DNA of 64,000 nucleotides, taken from Chitinophagaceae bacterium (GTDB lineage Bacteria; Bacteroidota; Bacteroidia; Chitinophagales; Chitinophagaceae). The stretch spans positions 204,200-268,199 of the forward strand of contig JADJLJ010000005.1 of assembly GCA_016710165.1 (NCBI GenBank), in the 5' to 3' direction. The notes under the pieces were generated by a model. The model saw only the letters and a program-made list of their open reading frames with translations, was not told where the DNA came from and ran no database searches. The stretch's first letter is position 1, and each line of letters starts with the position of its first letter. A program made the position numbers and the translations under genes. This document shows positions 43,838-52,047 of the stretch, one piece after another.

Positions 43838-44965
43838 TTAAGTGTGATGCGGGATCACCGTTTTACGGTAATGGATATTCCTTTCCTTTAAATAGCTTAG
43901 TATGAAACGGAAGCAGGCCTCATCCCTGCCAACCAGTTCGGGAGGAAATACCCCTTTGGCGCTGAATAGATTTTGTATCAGCATGTTCAATGCGGCCGTA
44001 CAGGTGTATCCCGTGGTACGGCTCATGGATGAGGTTTGTGAAACCGCATCATACGCATCGTAGAGGTCATAGCAAACCGTTTTTTCCGCATCACGTAGTT
44101 TGATCCGCATCAGCGTGAACTCCTCTTCGGTCTCACCCAGTTTCCACTGGTCGAACAAAAGCGCCGAAGTGAATTCCATAGGGGACACCTGCTGCCCTTT
44201 AACAGAAACAGGGTTGTTGTTCAGGAATCCGGCTTTGATCAATCCCTTTATCAGGTCAATATGCCCGGGATAGCGAAGCGTTTTTTCTTTCATGTTGGGG
44301 ATATGCCCCATGGTGAATAGAAGAGAACGCAACCCATCGGTGTTAAACGATTCGAGTGTACCCACTTCTTCAAAGTCGATCAGTTCCGCATCGCTCAGTG
44401 CAGGCCTGGTTACAATATGGCCATTTTCCACATAACGGGCCGGCCTGGTATATTCTTCCAGTACATCAATGGGGGAGAAGGGAGCTTTATATTCAAACGG
44501 ATAAACCCTTTTCCTGGGCAACCCGCCCACCATGCATTCAAAATCGGTGATCTTCATCCGTTCGTTATAATAACCCAGTACCAGGTTACTCATACCCGGC
44601 GCCACCCCACAGTCAACAATGGCAGTAACATCATTTTCCTTTGCCAGTTGATCAAGCTCCAGTGCATTTTCCGGGAAGAAGGAAATGTCCACTACATTCT
44701 TTCCGGCAAGGATGATGGCTTCCAGTGTTTTGTAACCTATGAACCCGGGAACGGCAGAGATCACGTAATCAAAACCGTTCAGCAGTGAATCGTAATCTGC
44801 ATAATTTCCCAGGTCGGCTTTTACGGTCCTGATCTTTTTATTTTTTGCGGAAAGCAGTTGCAGCGAATGTTCACTGATGTCGAAAGAAGTAACACTGTAC
44901 GTTGCTGCCAGGTCAATGGCAATGGCACGGCCAACCATGCCGGCGCCTAAGATCGCTATTTGCAT
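43838..44965 (-). CDS. Saccharopine dehydrogenase-family oxidoreductase
   Basis: 375 residues. N-terminal Rossmann motif ILGAGMVGRAIAIDLA, then ADLGNYADYDSLLNGFDYVISAVPGF and TAIVDCGVAPGMSNLVLG. The C-terminal catalytic region (about 125-350) includes GGLPRKRVYPFEYKAPFS and SRTTGYTCTAALNMLIQ, the pattern of stand-alone saccharopine/lysine-ketoglutarate reductase-type proteins of Bacteroidota. It probably cleaves saccharopine in lysine breakdown, but no partner gene is adjacent and other substrates (for example carboxynorspermidine-type) are possible. Confidence 0.8.
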   Translation of the reverse strand: MQIAILGAGMVGRAIAIDLAATYSVTSFDISEHSLQLLSAKNKKIRTVKADLGNYADYDSLLNGFDYVISAVPGFIGYKTLEAIILAGKNVVDISFFPENALELDQLAKENDVTAIVDCGVAPGMSNLVLGYYNERMKITDFECMVGGLPRKRVYPFEYKAPFSPIDVLEEYTRPARYVENGHIVTRPALSDAELIDFEEVGTLESFNTDGLRSLLFTMGHIPNMKEKTLRYPGHIDLIKGLIKAGFLNNNPVSVKGQQVSPMEFTSALLFDQWKLGETEEEFTLMRIKLRDAEKTVCYDLYDAYDAVSQTSSMSRTTGYTCTAALNMLIQNLFSAKGVFPPELVGRDEACFRFILSYLKERNIHYRKTVIPHHT

Positions 44966-45046
44966 AAGAATATATTTAATGCCTCATGCGCTTCTCTTAA
45001 AAAGCATGAAGCCGGATTTGTAAATGAAAATTAAATAGTACACGGA

Positions 45047-45144
45047 AATCTGTCATTCTGATCCGCCAACCGGCGGAGAAGAATCTCACATAAAGAGTGG
45101 GATGCTTCTTTGCCTGCCGGCAGGCAGGCTCAGCATGACAGTGG
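45047..45144. repeat. Composite REP-like element carrying two mini-palindromes
   Basis: CTGTCATTCTGA at the left and TCAGCATGACAG at the right form imperfect ends. Inside lie TCCGCCAACCGGCGGA (45062-45077), GAAGAATCTCA, GGGATGCTTCTT and the perfect palindrome CCTGCCGGCAGG (45113-45124). The 19-mer ATCCGCCAACCGGCGGAGA is also present in rnpB. Confidence 0.75.
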
Positions 45145-45228
45145 CGACGTCCCATTCATCATAATGGAAACATAGGCAGAGAGCCTGTAGAAATGGGCAT
45201 ATGTTGCTTGTATAACCAATGTGCTTAA

Positions 45229-45288
45229 AACTTATTACTCATGACTTATTACTCATGACTTATGACTTATTACTTATGACTCATCACT
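45229..45288. repeat. GACTTATTACTCAT tandem array at the S46 peptidase 3' end
   Basis: About four copies of a 7-14 bp word lie directly against the stop codon of the minus-strand S46 peptidase. The rest of 44966-45287 holds only the composite REP element. Confidence 0.85.
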
Positions 45289-47450
45289 CACTTCTTCTTA
45301 CTCACCAGCTTCAATTCACTGATGATATTCTTTGCCTCTGCATATTTATCCACGATGAACAGAACATAACGGATGTCAACCATGATGTTGCGGCAGATGG
45401 CAGGGTCGTAATTGATGTCGCTCATGGTACCTTCCCATACCCGGTCAAAGTTGAGGCCGATGAGGTTCCCGTTTGCATCCAGCGCCGGGCTTCCCGAATT
45501 ACCGCCGGTGGTGTGATTGGCAGCAATGAAACAAACCGGCTGGCGGCCATTTACGCCATAGCGGCCAAAATCTTTTTTCTTATACAGGTCAATTAATTTC
45601 TGCGGCAGGTCAAATTCATAATCGCCCGGCTTATACTTTTCCATCACGCCATCCAGGTAACTGTAAAAATCAAATTTAACGGCATCCCTCGGCTGGTAAG
45701 GCTTTACATTGCCATAGGTAACACGAAGGGTGCTGTTGGCATCTGGATAGAATGCTTTTTGGGTAAACACATCCATCTGCGCCTGCATATAGGTACGCTG
45801 CAACTGGTTGATGTGTGACTGCAGTTCATTCAGTTTCGTGCTTACATTGCTGCTGTATGTTTTCTGCATATCCATGGAGAGCCGGAAGGCAGGGTCTGCC
45901 TTGATGGCATCGCAAACATCTTTGGCGTTGCCGCCAAGCAAAGTTTTCACTGATGCAAGTGAACTGAGTTTTGTTGTTCCATACAGGCTTGCTGCTGTCA
46001 TGCTGTAACTGTTCTCATTCTGTTTCAGCATGTCTTTGAACAGGGGCGATACATTCACCTCTTTCTGCCCCGAAACATACATCTCCATTAACGCTTCAAA
46101 AAGTTTCCCGTCAACCGTTGCATTGTATTCGCCAAAAAGATCTTCCAGGTTCTTAAGTGCTTTTTCTTTTGCCGTGGCATAACCTGCCTCCCCGTTCTTT
46201 TCAAAGGCATTTACCAGGCCATTCAGCTGGCTGGCAAAACCCAGTATCTCGATCCGGGGGTAGATCTCGGTGTAATAGTCCCTTGCATATGCATAGGGTT
46301 CAATATCCGCATACGCCTGCTTAAGGTTTGAGAGCAGGTTCATATACGGCAGGTTGAATTCCGGTTTCTGAAGAACGATCTTTTCAAAACCCGCTTCCAT
46401 TTCTTTTCTTTTTGCAACGGCATTGGTCTTTGTAAGGCCCAGCACTTCACCCTGCCATTTTTTCCAGGCATTGGAGATCCCTGCATATTTAGCCGCATAC
46501 TGGATCTTTATCTCTTCATCCTTGCGCATGAATCCATCGATCACATTCAATGCTTTGGTGCGGATGGCGATCTTGGCGGGGTCGCTTACATTCACCACCT
46601 GTTCAATGGCACTGGAATGTAAATATTCATTGGTGCGCCCCGGGAAGCCAAACACCATGGTGAAATCTCCTTCTTTAACGCCATCCAGGGAAATATTCAG
46701 CGAGCGCTTTGGCTTGTAGGGAACATTGTCCGGTGAGTACGGCGCAGGCTTGTTGTCTTTGCCCGCATAGATACGGAACATGCTGAAGTCGCCGGTATGC
46801 CTCGGCCACATCCAGTTGTCGGTATCTTTTCCATAATTGCCGATGGAAGAAGGAGGCGCACCAACCAGGCGGATATCCCGGTAGGTCTCCGTTACGAACA
46901 GGAAGTATTTATTGCCCTCAAAAAAGGCCCGGATGAAAAGATCCTGGTAGCTTTCTTTTTTTATGGAAGGCCTTAATGCAGCAATGTTCTTGTCGACCGC
47001 ACTTTGCCTTTCCCGCTCACTCATACCGGGTTTTATATCCTTAAGCACGGCCGCGGTAACATCATCAATGCGGATGATGAAGGTGGCGAACAATCCTTCG
47101 TTGCGTAACTCCTGGTCCTGGTTATAGGCCCAGAAACCATCCCGGATATAATTGTTCTTGATGGAAGAATGATTTTGTATGGCATCAAACCCGCAATGGT
47201 GATTGGTGAGCAACAGCCCTTTATCCGATATGACCTCGGCCGTGCAGAAGCCGCCAAAACTTACAATGGCATCTTTCAGGCTTCCCTTGCTGATGTTGTA
47301 GATGTCTGAAGCATTGATCTTCATGCCCATCTTCTTCATCTGCTTTTCATTCAGGCTTTGCAGCAGTTGCGGCAGCCACATGCCTTCTTCGGCAAATGTT
47401 TTCCCCAGGAAAGAAATGGCAATGAACAGCAGGAGGAAGTATTTTTTCAT
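45288..47450 (-). CDS. S46-family dipeptidyl peptidase (DPP7/DPP11 type)
   Basis: 720 residues, the family's usual length. Signal peptide (LLFIAISFLGKTFAEEG). His of the triad lies in LLTNHHCGFDAIQNHS, and the nucleophile Ser in HTTGGNSGSPALDANG near the end, in a chymotrypsin-type fold with a helical insert. These enzymes release dipeptides in the periplasm and feed peptide-using Bacteroidota. DPP7 versus DPP11 specificity (hydrophobic versus acidic) is not decided here. A -7 box lies 16 nt before the start, and a tandem array abuts the stop. Confidence 0.9.
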   Translation of the reverse strand: MKKYFLLLFIAISFLGKTFAEEGMWLPQLLQSLNEKQMKKMGMKINASDIYNISKGSLKDAIVSFGGFCTAEVISDKGLLLTNHHCGFDAIQNHSSIKNNYIRDGFWAYNQDQELRNEGLFATFIIRIDDVTAAVLKDIKPGMSERERQSAVDKNIAALRPSIKKESYQDLFIRAFFEGNKYFLFVTETYRDIRLVGAPPSSIGNYGKDTDNWMWPRHTGDFSMFRIYAGKDNKPAPYSPDNVPYKPKRSLNISLDGVKEGDFTMVFGFPGRTNEYLHSSAIEQVVNVSDPAKIAIRTKALNVIDGFMRKDEEIKIQYAAKYAGISNAWKKWQGEVLGLTKTNAVAKRKEMEAGFEKIVLQKPEFNLPYMNLLSNLKQAYADIEPYAYARDYYTEIYPRIEILGFASQLNGLVNAFEKNGEAGYATAKEKALKNLEDLFGEYNATVDGKLFEALMEMYVSGQKEVNVSPLFKDMLKQNENSYSMTAASLYGTTKLSSLASVKTLLGGNAKDVCDAIKADPAFRLSMDMQKTYSSNVSTKLNELQSHINQLQRTYMQAQMDVFTQKAFYPDANSTLRVTYGNVKPYQPRDAVKFDFYSYLDGVMEKYKPGDYEFDLPQKLIDLYKKKDFGRYGVNGRQPVCFIAANHTTGGNSGSPALDANGNLIGLNFDRVWEGTMSDINYDPAICRNIMVDIRYVLFIVDKYAEAKNIISELKLVSKKK

Positions 47451-47466
47451 ATTCAGATCGTTTGGG

Positions 47467-47474
47467 CAAATTTA
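47467..47474 (-). promoter_or_regulatory. -7 box for the S46 peptidase
   Basis: Minus strand TAAATTTG, an exact TAnnTTTG, with a predicted leader of about 10-12 nt to ATG 47450. Confidence 0.6.
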
Positions 47475-47511
47475 GGCAATAATTGGTATTGTCTTAGTAC
47501 CTGTTTGTTTT

Positions 47512-47596
47512 GAACCACATAGGCACATAGAACACTTAAGGTTTTTGTCTTTATCTATGTGCCTATCCACGCCTTTGGCGGGACAAGTTGTGGTTC
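47512..47596. repeat. GAACCACATAGGCACATAG hairpin interrupted by a mini-palindrome
   Basis: Left arm GAACCACATAGGCACATAG (47512-47530). The right arm CTATGTGCCTAT (47555-47566) and GTGGTTC (47590-47596) is split by 23 bp (47567-47589) containing CGCCTTTGGCG. The uninterrupted form is seen at 59283-59372. Confidence 0.8.
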
Positions 47597-47643
47597 AGAT
47601 CCTGCTTAAATGGAAATTAACCCTTTGTTAGCATCCATGGCGT

Positions 47644-47651
47644 TATTTTTG
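47644..47651 (+). promoter_or_regulatory. -7 box for the DUF4197 gene
   Basis: TATTTTTG, an exact TAnnTTTG, 7 nt before ATG 47659 and 22 nt before ATG 47674. Confidence 0.55.
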
Positions 47652-47673
47652 CAGGGTAATGCAAAAATTATCT

Positions 47674-48354
47674 ATGAAGAAGATCCTACTCTATCTCGTT
47701 CTTGTATTTCTTACCGGTTCAACCACACAGGCACAGATCATTAAAGATATTTTAAATAAGGCGACCAAATCAACCCAGGGCAGCAGCCTCAGCAATGAGG
47801 ATATCATCAGTGGGTTGAAAGATGCCCTGCGGGTTGGTACCGACAGCAGTGCAAAAAAGCTGAGCAAACTGGATGGATTTTTCGGCGATGCCGCCATTAA
47901 GATATTGATGCCCGAAGAAGCAAAGAAAGTGGAGCGGACCCTTCGCAACTTTGGCATGGGCAGCGTGGTGGATAAAGCCATTCTCTCCATGAACCGGGCA
48001 GCGGAAGATGCAGCCAGCGGGGTAGGGAATATATTCTGGGATGCCATTAAGGGAATGAGCATCACCGATGGAGTTAAAATTCTGCGGGGCGGTGATTTTG
48101 CCGCCACCGATTACCTGAAATCAGTAACCACCAGGCAACTCACCGAAAAGTTCCGGCCGGTGATCGAAGCCTCGCTGGTGAAAATGGACGCCACCAAATA
48201 CTGGAAAGATGTTTTCACCAACTACAACCGTTTTTCAAAAGACCAGGTGAACACCGACCTTACTGCCTACGTTACCGAAAGGGCATTGAGCGGATTGTTT
48301 TACAATATCAGCCTGCAGGAACAAAAGATACGGAAAGACCCCGCTGCACAGTAA
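47674..48354 (+). CDS. DUF4197 exported protein
   Basis: About 226 residues from ATG 47674, which gives a standard signal peptide (KKILLYLVLVFLTGSTTQAQ); ATG 47659 is five codons upstream. The mature part has NEDIISGLKDALRVGTDSSAKKL, LMPEEAKKVERTLRNFGMG and FWDAIKGMSITDGVKIL, then VTTRQLTEKFRPVIEASL, the conserved DUF4197 pattern. An alpha-helical periplasmic protein of unknown function, common in Bacteroidota and Proteobacteria. The next gene, a tricorn-type protease, starts 54 bp later on the same strand. Confidence 0.85.
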   Translation: MKKILLYLVLVFLTGSTTQAQIIKDILNKATKSTQGSSLSNEDIISGLKDALRVGTDSSAKKLSKLDGFFGDAAIKILMPEEAKKVERTLRNFGMGSVVDKAILSMNRAAEDAASGVGNIFWDAIKGMSITDGVKILRGGDFAATDYLKSVTTRQLTEKFRPVIEASLVKMDATKYWKDVFTNYNRFSKDQVNTDLTAYVTERALSGLFYNISLQEQKIRKDPAAQ

Positions 48355-48408
48355 ACGGCATTGCAGTAATTAGGTATCGGTGTATATTCACCACCTAAAT
48401 CATCTGCA

Positions 48409-51400
48409 ATGAAAGCGCTTTTTATATCCCTTCTTTTTTCAATTATTTCTTTATCAATAACTGCACAGGATGGCACAGCCTATTTCCTGTCGAACCCCTG
48501 TTTAACGCCTGATGGACAGACCGTCATCTTCAGCTTTGAAGGAGACCTGTGGAGGGCAAATGTAAATAACGGCCAGGCCACCAGGTTAACGGCCATGCAG
48601 GGGTATGAGACAAGTCCACGGGTTTCACCGGATGGGAAATGGATCGCTTTTACCGGCAGGCAGTATGGAAATCCGGATGTGTTTGTGATACCGGCAAATG
48701 GCGGAGAGATCAGGCAGATCACTTTCCACAGCAGCGGGGATGAGGTTACCAGCTGGACATGGGATTCAAAATACATTTACTTCAACAGCGGCCGTATGGG
48801 GCAGATCGCCGGTTTTAAAGTAAGTGCAGAGGGCGGCACGCCGGTAAGGGTATTCGGTAATTATTTCTTCCAGTTCGATCATAATTTGGTTGAACACCCG
48901 GCTTCCGGGGAAATATTCTTCAACGATACCTGGGAAAGCAATAACCAGGTGCATCGTAAAAGATACAAGGGACCATTCAACCCCGACATACAATCGTATG
49001 ATCCCAAAACAAAACAGCATAAAAAATATACCGACTGGGAAGGAAAGGATTTTGCTGCAACGATCGACCGGAACGGCAATGTTTATTTCATCTCCGATGA
49101 AGCCAATGGCGAATACAACCTGTATACACTGGATAACGGAAAGAAAAAAGGGTTGACAAGATTCCCTTCTTCCATCAAGACCCCGCAGGTTAATGCCAAC
49201 GGCGGCAAGGTTGTTTTTGAAAGGGATTACCAGCTCTGGCTGTATGATGTACGGTCCGGTAAAGAAAGCAGGCTGGATATCGCCATCATACGCAATAATA
49301 CCCTGCCCAAGGAAAAGGATTTTGATGTAAAGGGAAACATCTCGGCATTTGATGTCTCTCCCGACGGGAAGAAGCTGGTCTTTGTTTCCCGTGGTGAACT
49401 GTTTGTAAGCGACGTGGAAGGGAAATTCGTACAGGAAATAAACCGCGGAAGCGCCGAACGGGTGCGGGAAGTGAAATGGCTCAGCGACAACCGCACGTTG
49501 TTATTCAACCAGACACTGAATGGATATACCAACTGGTACAGCATAAGGGCCGACAGCAGCGCTGCACCCAAACAACTTACCGCCGATAAAAAGAACAACC
49601 GTGCCATTGTGATGAACAGGAACCGCAGCAAGGCTGTTTACCTCAGCGGCCGCGATGAAGTAAAACTGCTGGATACCAAAACAATGGAAAGCAGGACCAT
49701 TGTGAAGGACGAGATATGGGGATTTCAGAACAGCGACCCCGGCTTTTCACCCAATGATGAGTATGTGCTTTTCACGGCTTACCGGAATTTTGAGCAGGAC
49801 ATTTTTGTGCATAACATCAAAGAGAACAAAACAACAAACCTTACCAACACGGGGATCACCGAAGCAGGGCCAATATGGTCGCCCGATGGAAAGTATATCT
49901 ACTTTACCTCCCAGCGTTTGAGACCATCTTACCCGTTTGGCATGGCCAATGCCCGGGTTTACCGGTTGCCACTGGAGAAAATAGATGAGCCTTACCGTTC
50001 CGATAAATACAACGAGCTTTTTAAGGACGATAAAAAGGATACTGCAAAGAAGGCATCTCCTGATCCGAAGGCGCTGGTGATCGACTCCGACCTGCTTCTT
50101 GAACGGATGGAGCAACTGAGTCCTTCCCTGGGGGCCCAGTTCCTGCAGTGGGTCTATCAAAAAGGGGAGAAGACCACGGTGCTTTACACCAGCAACCATG
50201 GGGAAGCAAGAAATGCACTCTGGAAAACGGTGATCGAACCGTTTGAACAGAATAAAACAGAAAAGATAGCAGGCACCGATAACAGTTTCAGTTTTGAAGT
50301 GGTGGAAGTGAGTGATAAATTCTTTGCGCTGTTCAACGGAAATATAAATAAACTGAACCTCGACGGTAATAAAGCCGACCCCATCAACATCAGCTTCACG
50401 TTCCGCCGGAACCTGTCTGCCGAATTCACCCAGATGTTTGACGAAGCCTGGGCACAGATAGAAGAGAATTATTACGATGAGCATTTTCATGGCCTTAACT
50501 GGGGCAGGACCCGGGAATATTACAAACAGTTCCTGCCTTACCTGAATAACCGGGCCGACCTGCGGGTGATGCTGAACGACATGCTGGGTGAACTCAATTC
50601 TTCTCACCAGGGCTTTGGCACTTTTGGCGATGACGAGAACATTACCCTCAGCAACCGTACCATGGAAACCGGTATCCTGTTTGAGGACAATGATCCTTAC
50701 AAAGTGAAATACGTGGTGAAGCGTTCTGCTGCCGATAAGAAAGCAATTGATATCAGGCCCGGTGATGTACTGGTTAAAGTGAATGAAGAGGCCGTGGACA
50801 GTAAAAGGGACCGCAGTTATTATTTTACGCAGCCATCACTTGACCGGGAACTTGGTCTCAGCTTCAGCAGGAACGGGCAGATCATAAAGGTGAAGATACA
50901 TCCGCAGGCAACCTTGTTCACGAACCTGTACGATGAATGGATCGACAATAATCAAAAGCGGGTAGATGAAAAGAGCAAGGGACGGATCGCTTATGGTTAT
51001 ATGAAGAATATGGGGCAGGGTGAACTGGACCAGTTCATCATCGACATGACACAGGAACTGAATAAGAAGGATGCGCTCATCTTGGACCTGCGGTACAATA
51101 CCGGGGGCAACGTGCATGATGAAGTGCTCAAATTCCTGAGCCAGCGTTCTTACCTGCAATGGAAATACCGGGAGGGGAAACTGGCGCCGCAATCTAATTT
51201 TTCGCCCGCCGATAAGCCCATCATTTTGCTAACCAACGAACAGTCGCTGAGCGATGCAGAAATGACCTCGCAGGGCTTCAAGGCATTGAAGCTGGGTAAG
51301 ATCGTGGGCAACGAGACCTATCGCTGGATCATTTTCACCAGTGGCGTTTCGCTGGTGGACGGTTCTTCGGTGCGTATGCCCGGCTGGGGATGTTATACCC

Positions 51401-51540
51401 CGGAAGGAAAAGACCTGGAGATGAGCGGGGTTCAGCCCGATATAAAAGTGATCAATACATTTGAGGATAAACTCAGCGGAAGAGACCCGCAGGTTGACAG
51501 GGCGGTGGAGGAGATTCTGAGGATGCTGGGGAGGAAATAA
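48409..51540 (+). CDS. Tricorn-like S41 protease with beta-propeller and PDZ domain
   Basis: 1043 residues. Signal peptide (LFSIISLSITAQ). A PD40/WD40-like propeller spans about 25-520 (for example SPRVSPDGKWIAFTGRQYG, IWSPDGKYIYFTSQRL). After a mid-domain comes a PDZ domain (about 745-835, DIRPGDVLVKVNEEAVD) and the S41 core with ALILDLRYNTGGNVHDE and the nucleophile Ser in NEQSLSDAEM, ending GVQPDIKV. This is the tricorn layout, in which the propeller filters unfolded peptides. It probably degrades peptides in the periplasm. Intact, with usual length. Confidence 0.9.
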   Translation: MKALFISLLFSIISLSITAQDGTAYFLSNPCLTPDGQTVIFSFEGDLWRANVNNGQATRLTAMQGYETSPRVSPDGKWIAFTGRQYGNPDVFVIPANGGEIRQITFHSSGDEVTSWTWDSKYIYFNSGRMGQIAGFKVSAEGGTPVRVFGNYFFQFDHNLVEHPASGEIFFNDTWESNNQVHRKRYKGPFNPDIQSYDPKTKQHKKYTDWEGKDFAATIDRNGNVYFISDEANGEYNLYTLDNGKKKGLTRFPSSIKTPQVNANGGKVVFERDYQLWLYDVRSGKESRLDIAIIRNNTLPKEKDFDVKGNISAFDVSPDGKKLVFVSRGELFVSDVEGKFVQEINRGSAERVREVKWLSDNRTLLFNQTLNGYTNWYSIRADSSAAPKQLTADKKNNRAIVMNRNRSKAVYLSGRDEVKLLDTKTMESRTIVKDEIWGFQNSDPGFSPNDEYVLFTAYRNFEQDIFVHNIKENKTTNLTNTGITEAGPIWSPDGKYIYFTSQRLRPSYPFGMANARVYRLPLEKIDEPYRSDKYNELFKDDKKDTAKKASPDPKALVIDSDLLLERMEQLSPSLGAQFLQWVYQKGEKTTVLYTSNHGEARNALWKTVIEPFEQNKTEKIAGTDNSFSFEVVEVSDKFFALFNGNINKLNLDGNKADPINISFTFRRNLSAEFTQMFDEAWAQIEENYYDEHFHGLNWGRTREYYKQFLPYLNNRADLRVMLNDMLGELNSSHQGFGTFGDDENITLSNRTMETGILFEDNDPYKVKYVVKRSAADKKAIDIRPGDVLVKVNEEAVDSKRDRSYYFTQPSLDRELGLSFSRNGQIIKVKIHPQATLFTNLYDEWIDNNQKRVDEKSKGRIAYGYMKNMGQGELDQFIIDMTQELNKKDALILDLRYNTGGNVHDEVLKFLSQRSYLQWKYREGKLAPQSNFSPADKPIILLTNEQSLSDAEMTSQGFKALKLGKIVGNETYRWIIFTSGVSLVDGSSVRMPGWGCYTPEGKDLEMSGVQPDIKVINTFEDKLSGRDPQVDRAVEEILRMLGRK

Positions 51541-51593
51541 TAATGAACAAGGAACAAGGAACAAGGAACAATATTGAACAAGGAACAAGGAAT
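51541..51593. repeat. GAACAAG tandem array and left arm of a 24-bp inverted repeat
   Basis: Words GGAACAA run from one base after the protease stop. Bases 51570-51593 are the left arm of a perfect 24-bp inverted repeat whose right arm is 51633-51656, with a 39-nt loop. Confidence 0.85.
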
Positions 51594-51632
51594 ATTGAAT
51601 TACGAAGTGAATGGCTCCGATCAATATTCTTC

Positions 51633-51656
51633 ATTCCTTGTTCCTTGTTCAATATT
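51633..51656. repeat. Right arm of the 24-bp perfect inverted repeat
   Basis: Exact reverse complement of 51570-51593. Just after it is CTATGTGGTTC (51666-51676), a half-site of the GAACCACATAG family. Confidence 0.85.
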
Positions 51657-51762
51657 CAAAAGGTTCTATGTGGTTCAATTGAATTAGGAACAGGTGAGAA
51701 AAAAATAACCAACTTGTGTTTTGTTATCAAATTATTACCTATCATTGCAGCATAAAAATTGC

Positions 51763-51790
51763 CACTCCGTAGAAACGGAGTGACTTTTTT
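51763..51790 (+). terminator. CACTCCGT/ACGGAGTG hairpin with T-run
   Basis: CACTCCGT (51763-51770), loop AGAA, ACGGAGTG (51775-51782), then a T-run. It works as a terminator shape, though no gene ends just before it. The rest of 51657-52030 shows no gene. Confidence 0.6.
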
Positions 51791-52033
51791 AACGATTGCT
51801 TGCTATATGAAAATCTTGATTTCTTTTATCTGCTGACCGGGTCAGCGCCAGGCTGAAAGATGCCTTCTAACGATTGATTGTTCCCTTTAGCGATTGCCTG
51901 CTGTATGATCTAACATCTTTCTGAAACAAAAATAAGATGTGTGATGCGCTGTACCTAACCAGCTTTGGGATGATTTTATCCTGTTAAAAACAGTTTATCA
52001 ATATCAAAACCCTTTGCAGTAAAGGATTATAGC

Positions 52034-52041
52034 TAAATTTG
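52034..52041 (+). promoter_or_regulatory. -7 box for the helical protein at 52048
   Basis: TAAATTTG, an exact TAnnTTTG. It ends 3 nt before ATG 52045 and 6 nt before ATG 52048, and it contains the in-frame TTG 52039, so that codon cannot be the start. Confidence 0.6.
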
Positions 52042-52047
52042 TTTATG

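Noticed and set aside
49747..50607. 286-residue frame antisense to the tricorn-type protease
   Set aside because: Shadow of a clearly conserved protein on the other strand; composition follows the reverse complement of its codons.
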